From Saccharomyces mikatae IFO 1815 (taxonomy: Eukaryota > Ascomycota > Saccharomycetes > Saccharomycetales > Saccharomycetaceae), in NCBI RefSeq assembly GCF_947241705.1, contig NC_079257.1, positions 434,001 to 498,000 of the forward strand: a stretch of 64,000 nt of DNA, in the 5' to 3' direction. The notes under the pieces are model-generated. The model did not search any database and had not been told where the DNA came from. It was given only the letters and a program-made list of their open reading frames with translations. This document shows, in pieces, positions 18,522 to 29,160 of the stretch (positions are counted from its first letter, which is position 1; each line of letters opens with the position of its first letter). The translations under genes were made by a program, and so were the position numbers.

Positions 18522-19871
18522 ATGTTTGTGAATATTTCAGGATGGTTACTTGCCTTATTAATATTATATGTGTCCATACCTTTAGTGGTTTATTATATTA
18601 TTCCTTACTTATTTTATGGTACCAAGTCCACCAAGAAGAGAATAATCATATTTGTGCTCGGTGATATAGGTCATTCTCCAAGAATATGTTACCATGCCAT
18701 AAGTTTCAGCAGGTTAGGTTGGCAAGTTGAGCTATGCGGTTACGTCGAGGACAATTTACCAAAGAATATTTCCAGTGATCCAAATATTACCGTTCACCAT
18801 ATATCGAACTTGAATAGAAAGGGAGGTGAAACTTCAATTACATTTATTTTCAAAAAGGTGTTTTTCCAAGTTCTGAGTATTTTTAAGTTACTTTGGGAAC
18901 TTAGAGGAAGTGATTATATTTTGGTTCAGAATCCTCCAAGTATACCTATTCTTCCAATCGCAGCGCTATACAAGCTGACAGGTTGTAAACTGATTATTGA
19001 TTGGCACAATTTAGCATATTCAATATTGCAACTCAAGTTCAAAGGGAATTTTTACCACCCTTTAGTGTTGGTATCCTATATGGTAGAGATGATATTTAGC
19101 AAATTTGCCAATTACAACTTGACTGTTACTGAAGCAATGAGAAAGTATCTAATCCAAACCTTCCATTTAAATGCAACGAGATGTGCAGTCCTATACGACC
19201 GCCCGGCTTCCCAATTTCAACCCTTGGCAAGTGACGTTTCCCGTCAAAAAGCCTTAACTACCCAAGCCTTTATGAAATCCTATATTCATGATGATTTTGA
19301 TATAGAGAGAGGTGATAAAATTATTGTAACTTCAACATCATTTACACCTGATGAAGACATCGGTATTCTTTTGGGTGCTTTGAAAATTTATGAAAATTCA
19401 TACATCAAATTTGATTCAAGTCTGCCTAGGATACTCTGTTTTATAACAGGCAAAGGACCGCTAAAAGAGAAATATATGAAGCAGGTACAAGAATATGACT
19501 GGAAGCGTTGTCAAATCGAATTTGTATGGCTATCAGCAGAAGACTATCCAAAGTTGTTACAATTATGTGATTACGGGGTATCTTTGCATACTTCAAGTTC
19601 AGGATTGGATCTACCAATGAAAATTTTAGATATGTTTGGTTCAGGTCTTCCTGTCATTGCAATGAACTATCCAGTACTTGATGAATTAGTGCAACATAAT
19701 GTGAATGGGTTAAAGTTTGTTGATAGAAGAGAGCTTCATGAATCTTTGATTTTTGCTATGAAGGATGCTGATTTATACCAAAAATTAAAGTCAAATGTCA
19801 CGCAGGAGACCAAGAACAGATGGCAATCTAATTGGGAAAGCACAATGAGAGACTTGAAGCTGATCCATTGA
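18522..19871 (+). CDS. ALG1: Alg1, chitobiosyldiphosphodolichol beta-1,4-mannosyltransferase
   Basis: The gene encodes 449 residues, as in S. cerevisiae. Alg1 adds the first mannose from GDP-mannose to GlcNAc2-PP-dolichol on the cytosolic face of the ER, an essential step of N-glycosylation. An N-terminal membrane anchor is visible (WLLALLILYVSIPLVVYYII, about residues 8-27). A GT33/GT-B fold follows, with RIIIFVLGDIGHSPR near residue 41 and the C-terminal donor-site region TSSSGLDLPMKILDMFG near residue 365. It converges on YSA1. Confidence 0.97.
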   Translation: MFVNISGWLLALLILYVSIPLVVYYIIPYLFYGTKSTKKRIIIFVLGDIGHSPRICYHAISFSRLGWQVELCGYVEDNLPKNISSDPNITVHHISNLNRKGGETSITFIFKKVFFQVLSIFKLLWELRGSDYILVQNPPSIPILPIAALYKLTGCKLIIDWHNLAYSILQLKFKGNFYHPLVLVSYMVEMIFSKFANYNLTVTEAMRKYLIQTFHLNATRCAVLYDRPASQFQPLASDVSRQKALTTQAFMKSYIHDDFDIERGDKIIVTSTSFTPDEDIGILLGALKIYENSYIKFDSSLPRILCFITGKGPLKEKYMKQVQEYDWKRCQIEFVWLSAEDYPKLLQLCDYGVSLHTSSSGLDLPMKILDMFGSGLPVIAMNYPVLDELVQHNVNGLKFVDRRELHESLIFAMKDADLYQKLKSNVTQETKNRWQSNWESTMRDLKLIH

Positions 19872-20411
19872 ATTCATACAAACAAACAAAACTTGAAAAA
19901 TTACAATGGATTATGCATTGCGGAGATCATTTTTTAATTAGTTATATAATACCGTATCTAATACACGATCGGAATTAAGTATGTTTCAAAGTATCTGACG
20001 TGGATATTAGTGCTTTTCGGGGAGCTTAAGTTAGCAAATATTTGTCAATCAACTTGGGATGGGCGGCCAAAAAAACAATCTTTGCCGTGGCTGAAAGCAA
20101 ATAGCTCTTTGAAACGCTCAATGCATTATTTTTGTATTACTCTTTTTTCTTTATTACTTATACATGGCACACAGACTTTGATTTATATGATCGAGTTTTT
20201 AAGGCGACTAACCTGATACCCGTTGGTTTCCGCCCGCTCTAATCTGGCACCCTGCTGGCATCATTAATTATTTTCAATAGCAATACTTTGATGCTGCTCT
20301 TCTTTCAAATGTAGAGCTTCGTTAAATTGTAAGCAGCATGTTACAAAATTATTTGCTTTTCTTATAATGTTCTGTCTATTCTTCATACAAAATTGCTATT
20401 TATTCCATTAT
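19872..20411. other. Convergent ALG1/YSA1 intergenic region
   Basis: This 540-bp, mostly AT-rich gap holds the 3' ends of both genes. A 68-codon frame at 20010-20216 has no recognisable features. I see no RNA gene here. Confidence 0.5.
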
Positions 20412-21119
20412 TTATTGAATATGGTATTGTTTAGCCATGAGAATACCTTGAGCTACGTTTTGAACACGCGCATCTAATTTATAGCCTTGCTGATCCAATT
20501 TGACCATTTCATCTGGAAATTTGTGCAACTCGACGCTAAAACATTCGATAAATTCGTTATCTTCCAATTGAGTTACTGGTTTCTGATTTTCAGGTAAACT
20601 CATGTCAACTTCAATAGTAACAAGACAGAGGTTAGTATTAGTGAAACCAGGGTCATTGAAAACGGTTGGACTTTTAGAAATGATTTTGCCACTGTAACCT
20701 GTTTCTTCCTTTAACTCCCTCAAGGCAGCGGTGTCAACATCCTCACCCGCATCTATCAAACCAGCTGGCATTTCAATGCATACACCCTCAACTGGAGGAC
20801 GAAATTGCTTTTGTAGTAAAATCTCATCGGGTTTGCCATCCTTGTATTTTAGAATGGTTAAGATACCAATTCCGTCCACGCCACCAGAATTTCTAGTAGT
20901 GCGAACTGCGCTATCCCATTCCCTTTCCTTCCCATTTGGATCTTTGTAAATGATTTTTTGTAAACCAATCCATTTACAGTCTGAAGTGTCTTTGACATGA
21001 CGAGCTTCAATTATTTTGGCTTCTTCAGGCTTACCCTTAACAGCACTCATTGTTCCAAATAGTCTTCTTGAACTGGAGGAAATAGGTCTTATGCTTCTCG
21101 AGAAAATCTGAGAAAACAT
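20412..21119 (-). CDS. YSA1: Ysa1, Nudix ADP-ribose pyrophosphatase
   Basis: The gene encodes 235 residues (S. cerevisiae 231). Ysa1 hydrolyses ADP-ribose to AMP and ribose 5-phosphate, limiting metabolite build-up under oxidative stress. The Nudix box is complete: GLIDAGEDVDTAALRELKEE followed by TGYS, about residues 120-143, with the REL-EE catalytic glutamates. Residues 1-23 are rich in Ser/Arg without acids (MFSQIFSRSIRPISSSSRR), like a mitochondrial presequence. An internal Met24 (MSAVKGKPEE) could give a cytosolic form. It is divergent from SUS1. Confidence 0.95.
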   Translation of the reverse strand: MFSQIFSRSIRPISSSSRRLFGTMSAVKGKPEEAKIIEARHVKDTSDCKWIGLQKIIYKDPNGKEREWDSAVRTTRNSGGVDGIGILTILKYKDGKPDEILLQKQFRPPVEGVCIEMPAGLIDAGEDVDTAALRELKEETGYSGKIISKSPTVFNDPGFTNTNLCLVTIEVDMSLPENQKPVTQLEDNEFIECFSVELHKFPDEMVKLDQQGYKLDARVQNVAQGILMAKQYHIQ

Positions 21120-21418
21120 TTAAGAATGGGAAGTAAGGGAAGTAAGGAAAGAGTATTCACCAAAGCATATGTATTTGGTTAATATAAAGGCTGATCAGCG
21201 TTATGTAAAACTGCCAAGAACAGCAATTGGCATCCCTTGCGACGTGTGTTTGCATGCCGGCTCTTCCCTCCTTCATGAAAATGAAAATGAACAAATATGA
21301 AAAATAAAAAATTATAATAGTCATGTGCATGGCTTGGCCTTATAAATCGCAAACTCATTAGTAATATTAGAGGTAATTCAGCACAACTAAGTTGATCCTT
21401 GCTTTCCTTTTGATAACT

Positions 21419-21858
21419 ATGGATACTACAAAACTAAAAGGTCAAATCCAAAAATACCTTGTAGAATCAGGAAATTATGAATTGTATGATACAGCTTAAT
21501 GGAGGATGTCCTTTTTTCTAAAAATCTCTTTTACTGACAATTCAAATCCCTATTATGTTTATAGAATTTCAAATGAATTAAATGCCAGACTGCTTCAAGA
21601 AGGTTGGGTGGATAAAGTCAAAGATTTAACCAAGTCAGAAATGAACATTAATGAATCTACAAACTTCACACAAATCTTATCCACTGTAGAACCGAAAGCA
21701 TTAGGTATGAAATTATTCTCTCACTAATTTTATTGGAAAAATATAATACTAACGGTAAAAATTGTGATCTTTTTCTAGAGATGGTATCGGATTCAACAAA
21801 AGAAACTGTTCTGAGCCAAATAAGGCAATTTCTTGAAGAGATTGTAGATACAAAATGA
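21419..21858 (+). CDS. SUS1: Sus1, SAGA DUB-module and TREX-2 subunit (three exons)
   Basis: The spliced gene is join(21419..21483, 21565..21704, 21779..21858) and encodes 94 residues. Sus1 (ENY2) couples SAGA histone H2B deubiquitination to mRNA export through TREX-2 at nuclear pores. Key conserved blocks are NELNARLLQEGWVDKVKDL and STNFTQILSTVEPKALE. The small all-helical protein is split by two introns, as in S. cerevisiae, a rarity in this yeast group. The S. cerevisiae protein starts MTMDT; here the first of those ATGs is ATA, so the start must be the second methionine. Without splicing of intron 1 the frame stops at 21497-21499. Confidence 0.93.
21484..21564 (+). other. SUS1: SUS1 intron 1 (81 nt, weak splice sites)
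   Basis: The 5' splice site is GTATGA instead of GTATGT, the branch site is TACTGAC (near 21531) instead of TACTAAC, and the intron ends TTATAG. S. cerevisiae SUS1 intron 1 is known for the same weak signals and regulated retention. Confidence 0.9.
21705..21778 (+). other. SUS1: SUS1 intron 2 (74 nt)
   Basis: The 5' splice site is GTATGA, the branch site is a perfect TACTAAC (21747-21753) and the acceptor is TTCTAG. Joining restores LEMVSDST in frame. Confidence 0.9.
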
Positions 21859-22165
21859 AGGACACACAAATTTAAACCTTTACTCCCACTATTGCTGTGT
21901 ATGCCCATGAGAAAAAACTTTTTAAGCAATAATAGATTTTAAGTATGTAATGATACAAAAGAATAATATACCTATATGCACAAACATATATACATATATT
22001 TGCATATATGAAAAATAACTTTGTTAATGTTACTCAACTGTTTCTTAGTTTTATCTTTATTTATATATGTATCCACAACATAATGAATGAATTCTTCAAA
22101 GTTACACAACATTACCTGTTGATCTCATAAAATTAGTAGACTAATTCATCAATGCAAACTTTTTA
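21859..22165. other. Convergent SUS1/CYC8 intergenic region
   Basis: This 307-bp gap is very AT-rich, with TATATA-type efficiency elements near 21960-22010 and 22060, as expected for yeast 3' ends. No gene is seen. Confidence 0.6.
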
Positions 22166-23378
22166 TTAGTCATCATAGTTTTCATCTTCTTCCACTTGTC
22201 TTACCACATTTTCTCTTGGAAGTATACTTTCCTGTGGAGATTTTTCTTGAGCAGTTTGCTCTTCCTCGCGCATCTTGGCTTCTTCTTTCACAGTTTCCAT
22301 CGTTTCCAAAGTAGGTTTGATTACTGTTATCGTTCTATCAGGAAGTTCTTCCTGTTGTGGTCCAGTTTTTTCGGCAGCTGCTGATTCCTTTTCTTTGATA
22401 GGAGAAGTTGATGCCCCACCTTCACCAGTAGTGTTGTTTTCTTCTCTAGAATGTTCTTTTACGTCGCCTTCCAGTGGACTTACCTCAGTAGGGCTAGTGG
22501 CAGTAGATAACTCCATAGTCTCGGCCGTATTTTGGTCATTCGCCTTTGCTATTGAATTCTCTGACGATGAAGTCTGATGTGTACCAGATTTTTTTGCTTC
22601 CACGTTGGACGCCATCATGGAAGGAGGAACAGAAGTTGTTTTAATAGTTCCTTCATTAATGATAGCTTCTTCTGAAGATTCTCCCGTATGATCTGCTGGA
22701 GGTATCGAGTTTGCCTTAACAGGCCTTTCTTCTTGTGAAGTATTACCTGAATTAGACTCCGCCGTTGCTAGCGGTGAGTTGCTAACCTCAGGCTTTGAAT
22801 TGTCTTCAATTGTATTAACGGTATTAACTAGTCTGTTTATGTTTGAATTCGGAGAGTTCAATTTTTGCTTCTTTGGCTGCGGTTCATTGTTTACGGTTAT
22901 TGTCATAGAAGCTTGGTTTGGAACGGCGTGAGCTGGTTGATTAGGGGACTTTGTGTTATTTTCTGGATGGGTGCTACTGGATACGGCGGCATCCACTAAA
23001 GTGTGAATGGCATTTCCCATGTATCTCTTTTGAGGTAAAGCGTTCTGTTCTAGGTTATGCTGAATTAAAGGTTGGGAAGCTTGAGCTTGAAGCTGACCTT
23101 GCAATTGCTGTGGATGTTGGATAGATTGAAGTTGTTGTTGTTGAGATGGGAGTTGAGAGCTTTGCAAGTGATCCATGGTCTGTGCAGAAAATGGTTGCAG
23201 TTGATGAGCTTGTATAACAGTTGGTTGGGTGACGTACGGTTGGCCTTGCTGGGGATTTAACATTTGTACAGAGACTCCCTTTTGTTGCTGCTGTTGTCTT
23301 GATAAGGCTTGCAATTGTTGTTGTTGTTGTTGTTGTTGTTGCTGTTGTTGTTGTTGCAATTGTTGTTGTTGCTGTTGC

Positions 23379-23459
<81 letters not shown>

Positions 23460-23753
23460 CGTTGTTGTTGCGCTTGTGCTTGTGCTTGTGCTTGTGCTTG
23501 TGCTTGTGCTTGTGCTTGTGCTTGTGCTTGTGCTTGCGCTTGTGCTTGTGCTTGAGCCTGTGCTTGTGCTTGTGCTTGTGCTTGTGCTTGTGCTTGTGCC
23601 TGTGCTTGTGCTTGTGCTTGTGCTTGCGCTTGCGCTTGTGCTTGTGCTTGTGCTTGCGCCTGAGCTTGTGCTTGGGCCTGAGCTTGCAGTTGAGGGGAAG
23701 TTCCATTACTATACATTGTTGCAGAAGAGTTAATAGGAGTCTGTTGGGCAGGA

Positions 23754-23792
<39 letters not shown>

Positions 23793-25195
23793 ACCATTGA
23801 GGCAGCAGCGTTAGCAGACTGAACTGGGATTCTGACATTTAATGGATTACCTTGATCGTTAGGTTGCAACGTAGGCTGTAAAATCACAGGAGGTGGTGCG
23901 GGTGAGGCATTTGTGGGGGCACCGTTTGATTTGTTCATATTGCCTGGATTTTCCAATTGTTTCGTTAAAGCTTCTAATCTTTCTCTGATGTGAACATTAT
24001 TTACGTCTAATCTTGCAGCTTGCTTATACGCGTCAAGAGCGTCAGATAGTTGATTATTACAAGTTTCATAGAGCGTACCAAGATCATACCAAACCTCACT
24101 TATATAAGGATTCAATCTTATAGCTCTTGTATACGCGTCCAAGGCGTCTCTGTACTGAGAGATTTGGTAGTATAATACACCGATCGAACACCAAAAGATA
24201 GGGTTTCTTGAATCTCTATTGACAGCTTGCTGGAAAGCATCATATGCGGCAGTATAATCTGTTCTAATCATATGCACTCTACCAAGATGGTACCATGTAG
24301 TCGCATCAGAGGGGTCAGCCTCTAAGGACTTTAAGAGATAGTCTAATGCCTTTTGAGGATCGTAGAATTGTACATTACTCATGCCGTAAAGACAACCCAA
24401 TTGTTGTAAAACTTTGGCATGGTGTTGATTTTGAGCCAAGACATGCTCGTACGCCTCTTTCGCACCTTGCCATTCACCCATACTTTCCAACACACTACCC
24501 AATTGGAACCATATGTCCCATTCCTGCAAGGGTGCAGGAGGTTGAGGAAGGATGTATCTGAAGCATTCTAAAGCTTGAGACCATTTGCCCTGATGTTTGT
24601 AAATAATACCCAATCTGAAATAAATCTCATTAGCCTTTTCGAAATGAGGGTCTAACTCCAAAACTTTAGCAAAGGCTTCTTCAGCATAGTCTAAGGAACC
24701 GTATCGGTCATAAAGAATACCGATACCGTGCCATAATTTCGGTACGTTGGGGTTACTGAGGTGGTACAGCGCTTGTTGGTAGGCATTGTAAGCTCTTTGC
24801 AAATCATCCAGCATTAGATAACAATGGCCTAAAGTAGCCCACACGTCTGATAACTCAGGATTTACCAAAAGAGCCCTTTCATATAATTCTGCAGCTCTTT
24901 GAAACATGTCTCTGGAACGGTACAGATGAGCCAGAGAGGTCAAAGCCTTCGCAGAGGAGGGGTTGAATTGTAAAGTGGCATCATATGCCATTGCAGCCCT
25001 GTCACCATCGCCAAGAGTTTCTGCCAAAGAAGCAATGGAGAGCCAGGTTTCCGCAGTTGATTGGGTTAAAGGGTCCAGCGGCTGTTGAGGAACTGCTGCC
25101 TGCTGTTGTTGCTGTTGCTGTTGTTGTTGTTGTTGCTGTTGCTGCTGCTGCTGAGCAGGCTGTTCTATTATTGTTTGTTCACCTCCCGGATTCAT
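22166..25195 (-). CDS. CYC8: Cyc8/Ssn6, general transcriptional corepressor
   Basis: The gene encodes 1009 residues; the S. cerevisiae protein has 966. Cyc8 with Tup1 forms the corepressor recruited by Mig1, Rox1, Sko1, alpha2 and others. The N-terminus has a run of about 20 glutamines (DNA about 25097-25155). Residues about 45-400 hold ten TPR repeats, the Tup1- and repressor-binding part (motifs such as WATLGHCYLMLDDLQRAYNA). Then come a poly-Gln run, 36 Gln-Ala dipeptides, QQQR, and 33 plus 14 glutamines, followed by a long Ser/Glu-rich tail ending EDENYDD. In S. cerevisiae this Q-rich part can form the [OCT+] prion. The added length is mainly repeat expansion. Confidence 0.97.
23315..23470 (-). 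repeat. CYC8 poly-glutamine microsatellite
   Basis: CAA/CAG codons run from 23470 down to 23315: three Gln, one Arg (CGA at 23459-23461), 33 Gln, one Leu (23357-23359), then 14 Gln. The nearly pure trinucleotide repeat is likely to vary between strains. Confidence 0.95.
23471..23686 (-). repeat. CYC8 Gln-Ala hexanucleotide repeat, 36 units
   Basis: A hexanucleotide (CAAGCA and synonymous variants) is repeated 36 times in frame, giving 72 residues of alternating Gln and Ala. Scattered GCG, GCT and GCC alanine codons interrupt the array, so part of it is old. Confidence 0.95.
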
Positions 25196-26672
25196 TTTTC
25201 TTAATTTTTTTCCAGTGGTAGTTTGTTTGTTGTTGTTACTGTGGTTGCTGTGATTGTTGTACTAGTCTGAAGGCTTATAGTAGTAAAAAGAAAAAGAGAA
25301 ATATGGGGGGAAGAGGTAACGGGAATACGCCTCTGGTTCAAAAATTAGTGACGGTGTCGTATTTGGCTTTGTTGATCCTTGTTCTTTCAATTGAACTCCT
25401 GACGTGGTTTGCAAAAAACTAAGAACAGAAAACAAAAACCAAAAAGACAAAGAAAAAAAATGCGCTTTTGCTTTGATAATCGGAAGGGAAAGAAAGACCG
25501 ACCGAAGAAAAGAAATATAAAACAAAATTAAAGGAACTGTGTTTGTTGTTCGAGTTGGATAGGGGAAAACGCCAAAAAAAGATGGAGTACAGTACACGGG
25601 AGACCAGTGGCTAGCGACGGGAGTGGCAACGATCGGGAAGAAGCGGAGAAAACAAAGACTGGACTGACTGACTGACTGAGAAAGTAGAGCTAGAGCCGAT
25701 ACGGCACCCATGCGATACGAGAGGACGGAACGGTATGGTACGTGTAGTAAGTTTTACGAAACGAGAGGACACGACGTGGCACGGCCCACGTTAAGCCAGT
25801 TGCTATTTAGCATTGGCGAACGCACACAGGCAAAAAGATGCTGAACAACAAAGCAATGCCGGAGTGCACGAAATAAAATAAGCTTTTTCGTGCCCTGAGC
25901 GGTGCACCAAAGAAGAAAAAGGAAAAAAAAGAAAAAACAGGACGAGTGAACAGGGAGTGACGTCGGCGCGGTGGTAACTCAGTTTAGCCGGGTGATACCA
26001 TCATATTTCGTCCTTAGTGACTATCACGTGCGCAATAGCATTTCGTAACTAGTAGATGTGTTTTTGCCGCCCAGCTTAAAACTTTCTTGTTTGAATGTCC
26101 TTGGTGTTGAAATCTTTTCTGCATAGACTCTTCTATAACCTAAAGTATAGGATGGCGAGCCAGTTTCATGCTCGCCTAGGTTATTGACTTTTGTTTTGAT
26201 ATGGATACTTGTTCCAGTGTTTATTTTGCTGAAGAGATTACGATCAGGACATAACCATAATCTAAGGAATGCTTAAATCAACAAAAAATGAATATGAGGA
26301 AATACAAGTCTCTCTTTCCCTTTTGACTTAGCCGCTAACACCGCTAACACCGTTAACCCATACAACACTGTATACGATACGCCTCGAATAAATGTCTTGC
26401 CCTTTTCCCCACTATGGTTGCTAGGGAAACAATGGGAGGTTCCGCCTTCATTTTTTTCACTCCCTGCGGCTCCGTTTCTTTTTCTTCCCTTTTTCCTTTC
26501 TCTTTTCTTTCAGGCTTCGGATTAATGCCATAAAGAAGAAATGCATGGATAGAAGCTTAAGAATGAAAACCAAAAAAAAAAAGTGTTACGTTGTGATGCT
26601 GTGTGGTGCTGCTAGATCTTAATAGTTTTAAATAGGCTTGATCGTGTAGGTAGTGAACCAGCTAAAAGAGTC
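25196..26672. promoter_or_regulatory. Long divergent CYC8/RAD16 control region
   Basis: At 1477 bp this is the longest gene-free stretch in the window. It contains a CRE-like TGACGTC (25958-25964) and a perfect Cbf1/E-box ATCACGTG (26023-26030). A 9-bp direct repeat occurs three times (CCGCTAACA at 26332 and 26341, CCGTTAACC at 26350). The CYC8-proximal 60 bp continue the TTG/GTT-rich character in the leader. A 149-codon minus-strand frame (25262-25711) and S. cerevisiae's dubious YBR113W in this interval have no protein features. Factor assignments are inferred from motif only. Confidence 0.5.
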
Positions 26673-29033
26673 ATGCAAGAAGGGGGGTTTATTCGTAGAA
26701 GACGTACGAGAAGTACGAAGAAAAGTGTTAATTATATTGAGCTAAGCGATGACGATGCAGACTTGAAAAACTCGAAAACTTTGCATCTAAAAGGTAAGAG
26801 CGAGAATGAAGGAGACAACCCAGATGAAGAGTACCGTGATGATGTTACGCTCGTGAAGTCTTCCGACCATGATGACAAGGATTTCACTGTAGTAGACCTA
26901 ACAGCTTCTGATAAAGAACGGACCGCCACCGATGACAGTATTCATGTGATAAAACTCATGGATCGAGTTGAGATTTCGGATGACGACGATGACGAACCAT
27001 TAACCAAAAAAAGGAAGACTACTGCTAAGAAGAAAAAGAAGAAAAAGTCAGACACTAGAAAGAAGGCACCGAAGATAACTCCGTATGAAAGAAACACTTT
27101 ACGATTATATGAACACCATCCTGAACTAAAAACAGTTTTCTCTAATCTGAGGAATGCTCCTCCTTATGTTGCTCAAAGATGTGACCAACCAGATGGTATG
27201 ACCATCAAACTGCTACCTTTCCAATTAGAAGGTCTTCATTGGCTTATATCTCAAGAGGAAAGCATTTATGCGGGCGGTATCTTGGCAGATGAAATGGGTA
27301 TGGGTAAGACCATTCAAACTATCGCGCTTTTAATGAACGACTTGACTAAGTCACCGTCTTTAGTAGTCGCTCCTACTGTGGCGCTAATGCAATGGAAGAA
27401 CGAAATAGAACAGCATACAATGGGACAACTGAAGATCTACATGTACCATGGTGCTTCTAAAACCACCAACATCGAAGATTTGCAGGGCTACGATATTGTA
27501 CTGACCACATACGCAGTGCTGGAATCCGTGTTTAGAAAGCAGAATTACGGATTTAAAAGGAAAAATGGACTTTTCAAGCAGCCTTCTGTACTGCATAACA
27601 TCGACTTTTATAGGGTTATCTTGGATGAGGCGCACAATATCAAAGATAGACAAAGTAACACTGCTAGGGCTGTGAACAACTTGAAAACCCAAAAACGATG
27701 GTGCCTTTCGGGTACTCCGCTGCAAAATAGAATTGGTGAAATGTATTCGTTGATCAGGTTTCTGAACATAGATCCTTTTACAAAGTACTTTTGTACCAAA
27801 TGTGATTGCGCTTCAAAGGTCTGGAAGTTTACAGATCGCATGCATTGCGATCACTGTAGTCACGTCGTCATGCAGCACACTAATTTCTTTAATCATTTCA
27901 TGTTGAAAAACATCCAGAAGTTTGGTGTGGAAGGCCCTGGTCTAGAATCTTTCAATAATATTCAAACATTGCTGAAAAGTATCATGTTGAGAAGAACTAA
28001 AGTGGAGAGAGCAGACGATTTAGGTCTTCCACCCAGAATCGTCACTGTCAGGAGAGACTTCTTTAATGAAGAAGAAAAAGATCTTTACCGAAGTTTATAC
28101 ACTGATTCCAAGAGGAAATATAATTCTTTTGTGGAGGAAGGTGTTGTTCTTAACAACTACGCTAACATTTTCACCCTAATCACAAGAATGAGACAACTGG
28201 CAGATCATCCTGATTTAGTTTTGAAAAGACTGAAGAACGTTTCCGGTGATGATCTCGGTGTCGTGATCTGTCAGTTGTGTAATGATGAAGCTGAAGAGCC
28301 GATTGAATCCAAATGTCACCATAAATTCTGTCGTTTGTGCATTAAAGAATATGTGGAGTCATTCATGGAAAACAACAATAAACTTACTTGCCCTGTTTGT
28401 CATATTGGACTGAGTATTGATTTATCTCAACCTGCTTTGGAAGTGGATCTTGAATCCTTTAAGAAGCAAAGTATTGTCAGTCGACTAAATATGAGTGGTA
28501 AGTGGCAGTCATCAACAAAAATTGAAGCTCTGGTGGAAGAACTGTACAAACTAAGAAGCAACAAGAGGACAATTAAATCCATTGTATTTTCGCAGTTTAC
28601 AAGTATGCTGGATCTGGTTGAGTGGAGATTGAAAAGGGCTGGTTTTCAAACAGTGAAGCTTCAAGGTAGTATGTCTCCTACGCAAAGAGATGAAACCATC
28701 AAGTATTTTATGAATAACATTCAATGCGAGGTTTTCCTGGTGAGTTTGAAGGCTGGTGGTGTCGCTTTAAATCTTTGTGAAGCTTCTCAAGTTTTTATTT
28801 TAGATCCATGGTGGAATCCTAGTGTGGAATGGCAAAGTGGTGATAGAGTTCATAGAATTGGTCAATTTCGACCTGTTAAGATCACGAGATTTTGCATTGA
28901 GGATAGTATAGAAGCAAGAATCATTGAGTTACAGGAGAAAAAGGCAAATATGATCCACGCTACAATTAACCAAGATGAAGCTGCCATCAGTAGACTGACG
29001 CCAGCGGATTTACAGTTCTTGTTCAATAATTAA
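26673..29033 (+). CDS. RAD16: Rad16, SWI2/SNF2 ATPase with RING finger, global-genome nucleotide excision repair
   Basis: The gene encodes 786 residues (S. cerevisiae 790). With Rad7 and Abf1, Rad16 scans and remodels non-transcribed chromatin for UV damage. It is also part of a Cul3-type ligase acting on Rad4. The N-terminus is acidic and then Lys-rich ([16 protein letters not shown], about 110). The helicase core has Walker A DEMGMGKT (about 208) and the DEAH box ILDEAHN (about 316). A Cys4-type zinc knuckle lies at about 374-395 and a C3HC4 RING (CQLCNDE to CPVC) at about 534-577. The second helicase lobe ends with GDRVHRIGQ at about 725. The RING within the helicase is the Rad5/Rad16 hallmark. 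It converges with LYS2 (127-bp gap). Confidence 0.97.
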   Translation: MQEGGFIRRRRTRSTKKSVNYIELSDDDADLKNSKTLHLKGKSENEGDNPDEEYRDDVTLVKSSDHDDKDFTVVDLTASDKERTATDDSIHVIKLMDRVEISDDDDDEPLTKKRKTTAKKKKKKKSDTRKKAPKITPYERNTLRLYEHHPELKTVFSNLRNAPPYVAQRCDQPDGMTIKLLPFQLEGLHWLISQEESIYAGGILADEMGMGKTIQTIALLMNDLTKSPSLVVAPTVALMQWKNEIEQHTMGQLKIYMYHGASKTTNIEDLQGYDIVLTTYAVLESVFRKQNYGFKRKNGLFKQPSVLHNIDFYRVILDEAHNIKDRQSNTARAVNNLKTQKRWCLSGTPLQNRIGEMYSLIRFLNIDPFTKYFCTKCDCASKVWKFTDRMHCDHCSHVVMQHTNFFNHFMLKNIQKFGVEGPGLESFNNIQTLLKSIMLRRTKVERADDLGLPPRIVTVRRDFFNEEEKDLYRSLYTDSKRKYNSFVEEGVVLNNYANIFTLITRMRQLADHPDLVLKRLKNVSGDDLGVVICQLCNDEAEEPIESKCHHKFCRLCIKEYVESFMENNNKLTCPVCHIGLSIDLSQPALEVDLESFKKQSIVSRLNMSGKWQSSTKIEALVEELYKLRSNKRTIKSIVFSQFTSMLDLVEWRLKRAGFQTVKLQGSMSPTQRDETIKYFMNNIQCEVFLVSLKAGGVALNLCEASQVFILDPWWNPSVEWQSGDRVHRIGQFRPVKITRFCIEDSIEARIIELQEKKANMIHATINQDEAAISRLTPADLQFLFNN

Positions 29034-29160
29034 TCTTTACTTTCTTATCCATATTATTTTCTTTAAACTTTTCTACACAGGTTTGTAAGTAAAAAAGTCA
29101 ATTTTTCCTCATTTTCATATTTATTTATTCTACATAACATATCATATGTAATACTTAATC

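Noticed and set aside
20010-20216. 68-codon frame between ALG1 and YSA1
   Set aside because: No recognisable domain, composition like non-coding DNA, in a convergent 3' region.
23301-23690. Regular short repeats as a CRISPR-like or satellite array
   Set aside because: They are in-frame coding trinucleotide and hexanucleotide repeats without spacers.
23229-23838. Long open frames opposite CYC8 (poly-Val, poly-Leu, poly-Cys/Ala and Asn/His-Lys proteins)
   Set aside because: They are translations of the CAA/CAG and Gln-Ala repeats in other frames; CYC8 is the real gene.
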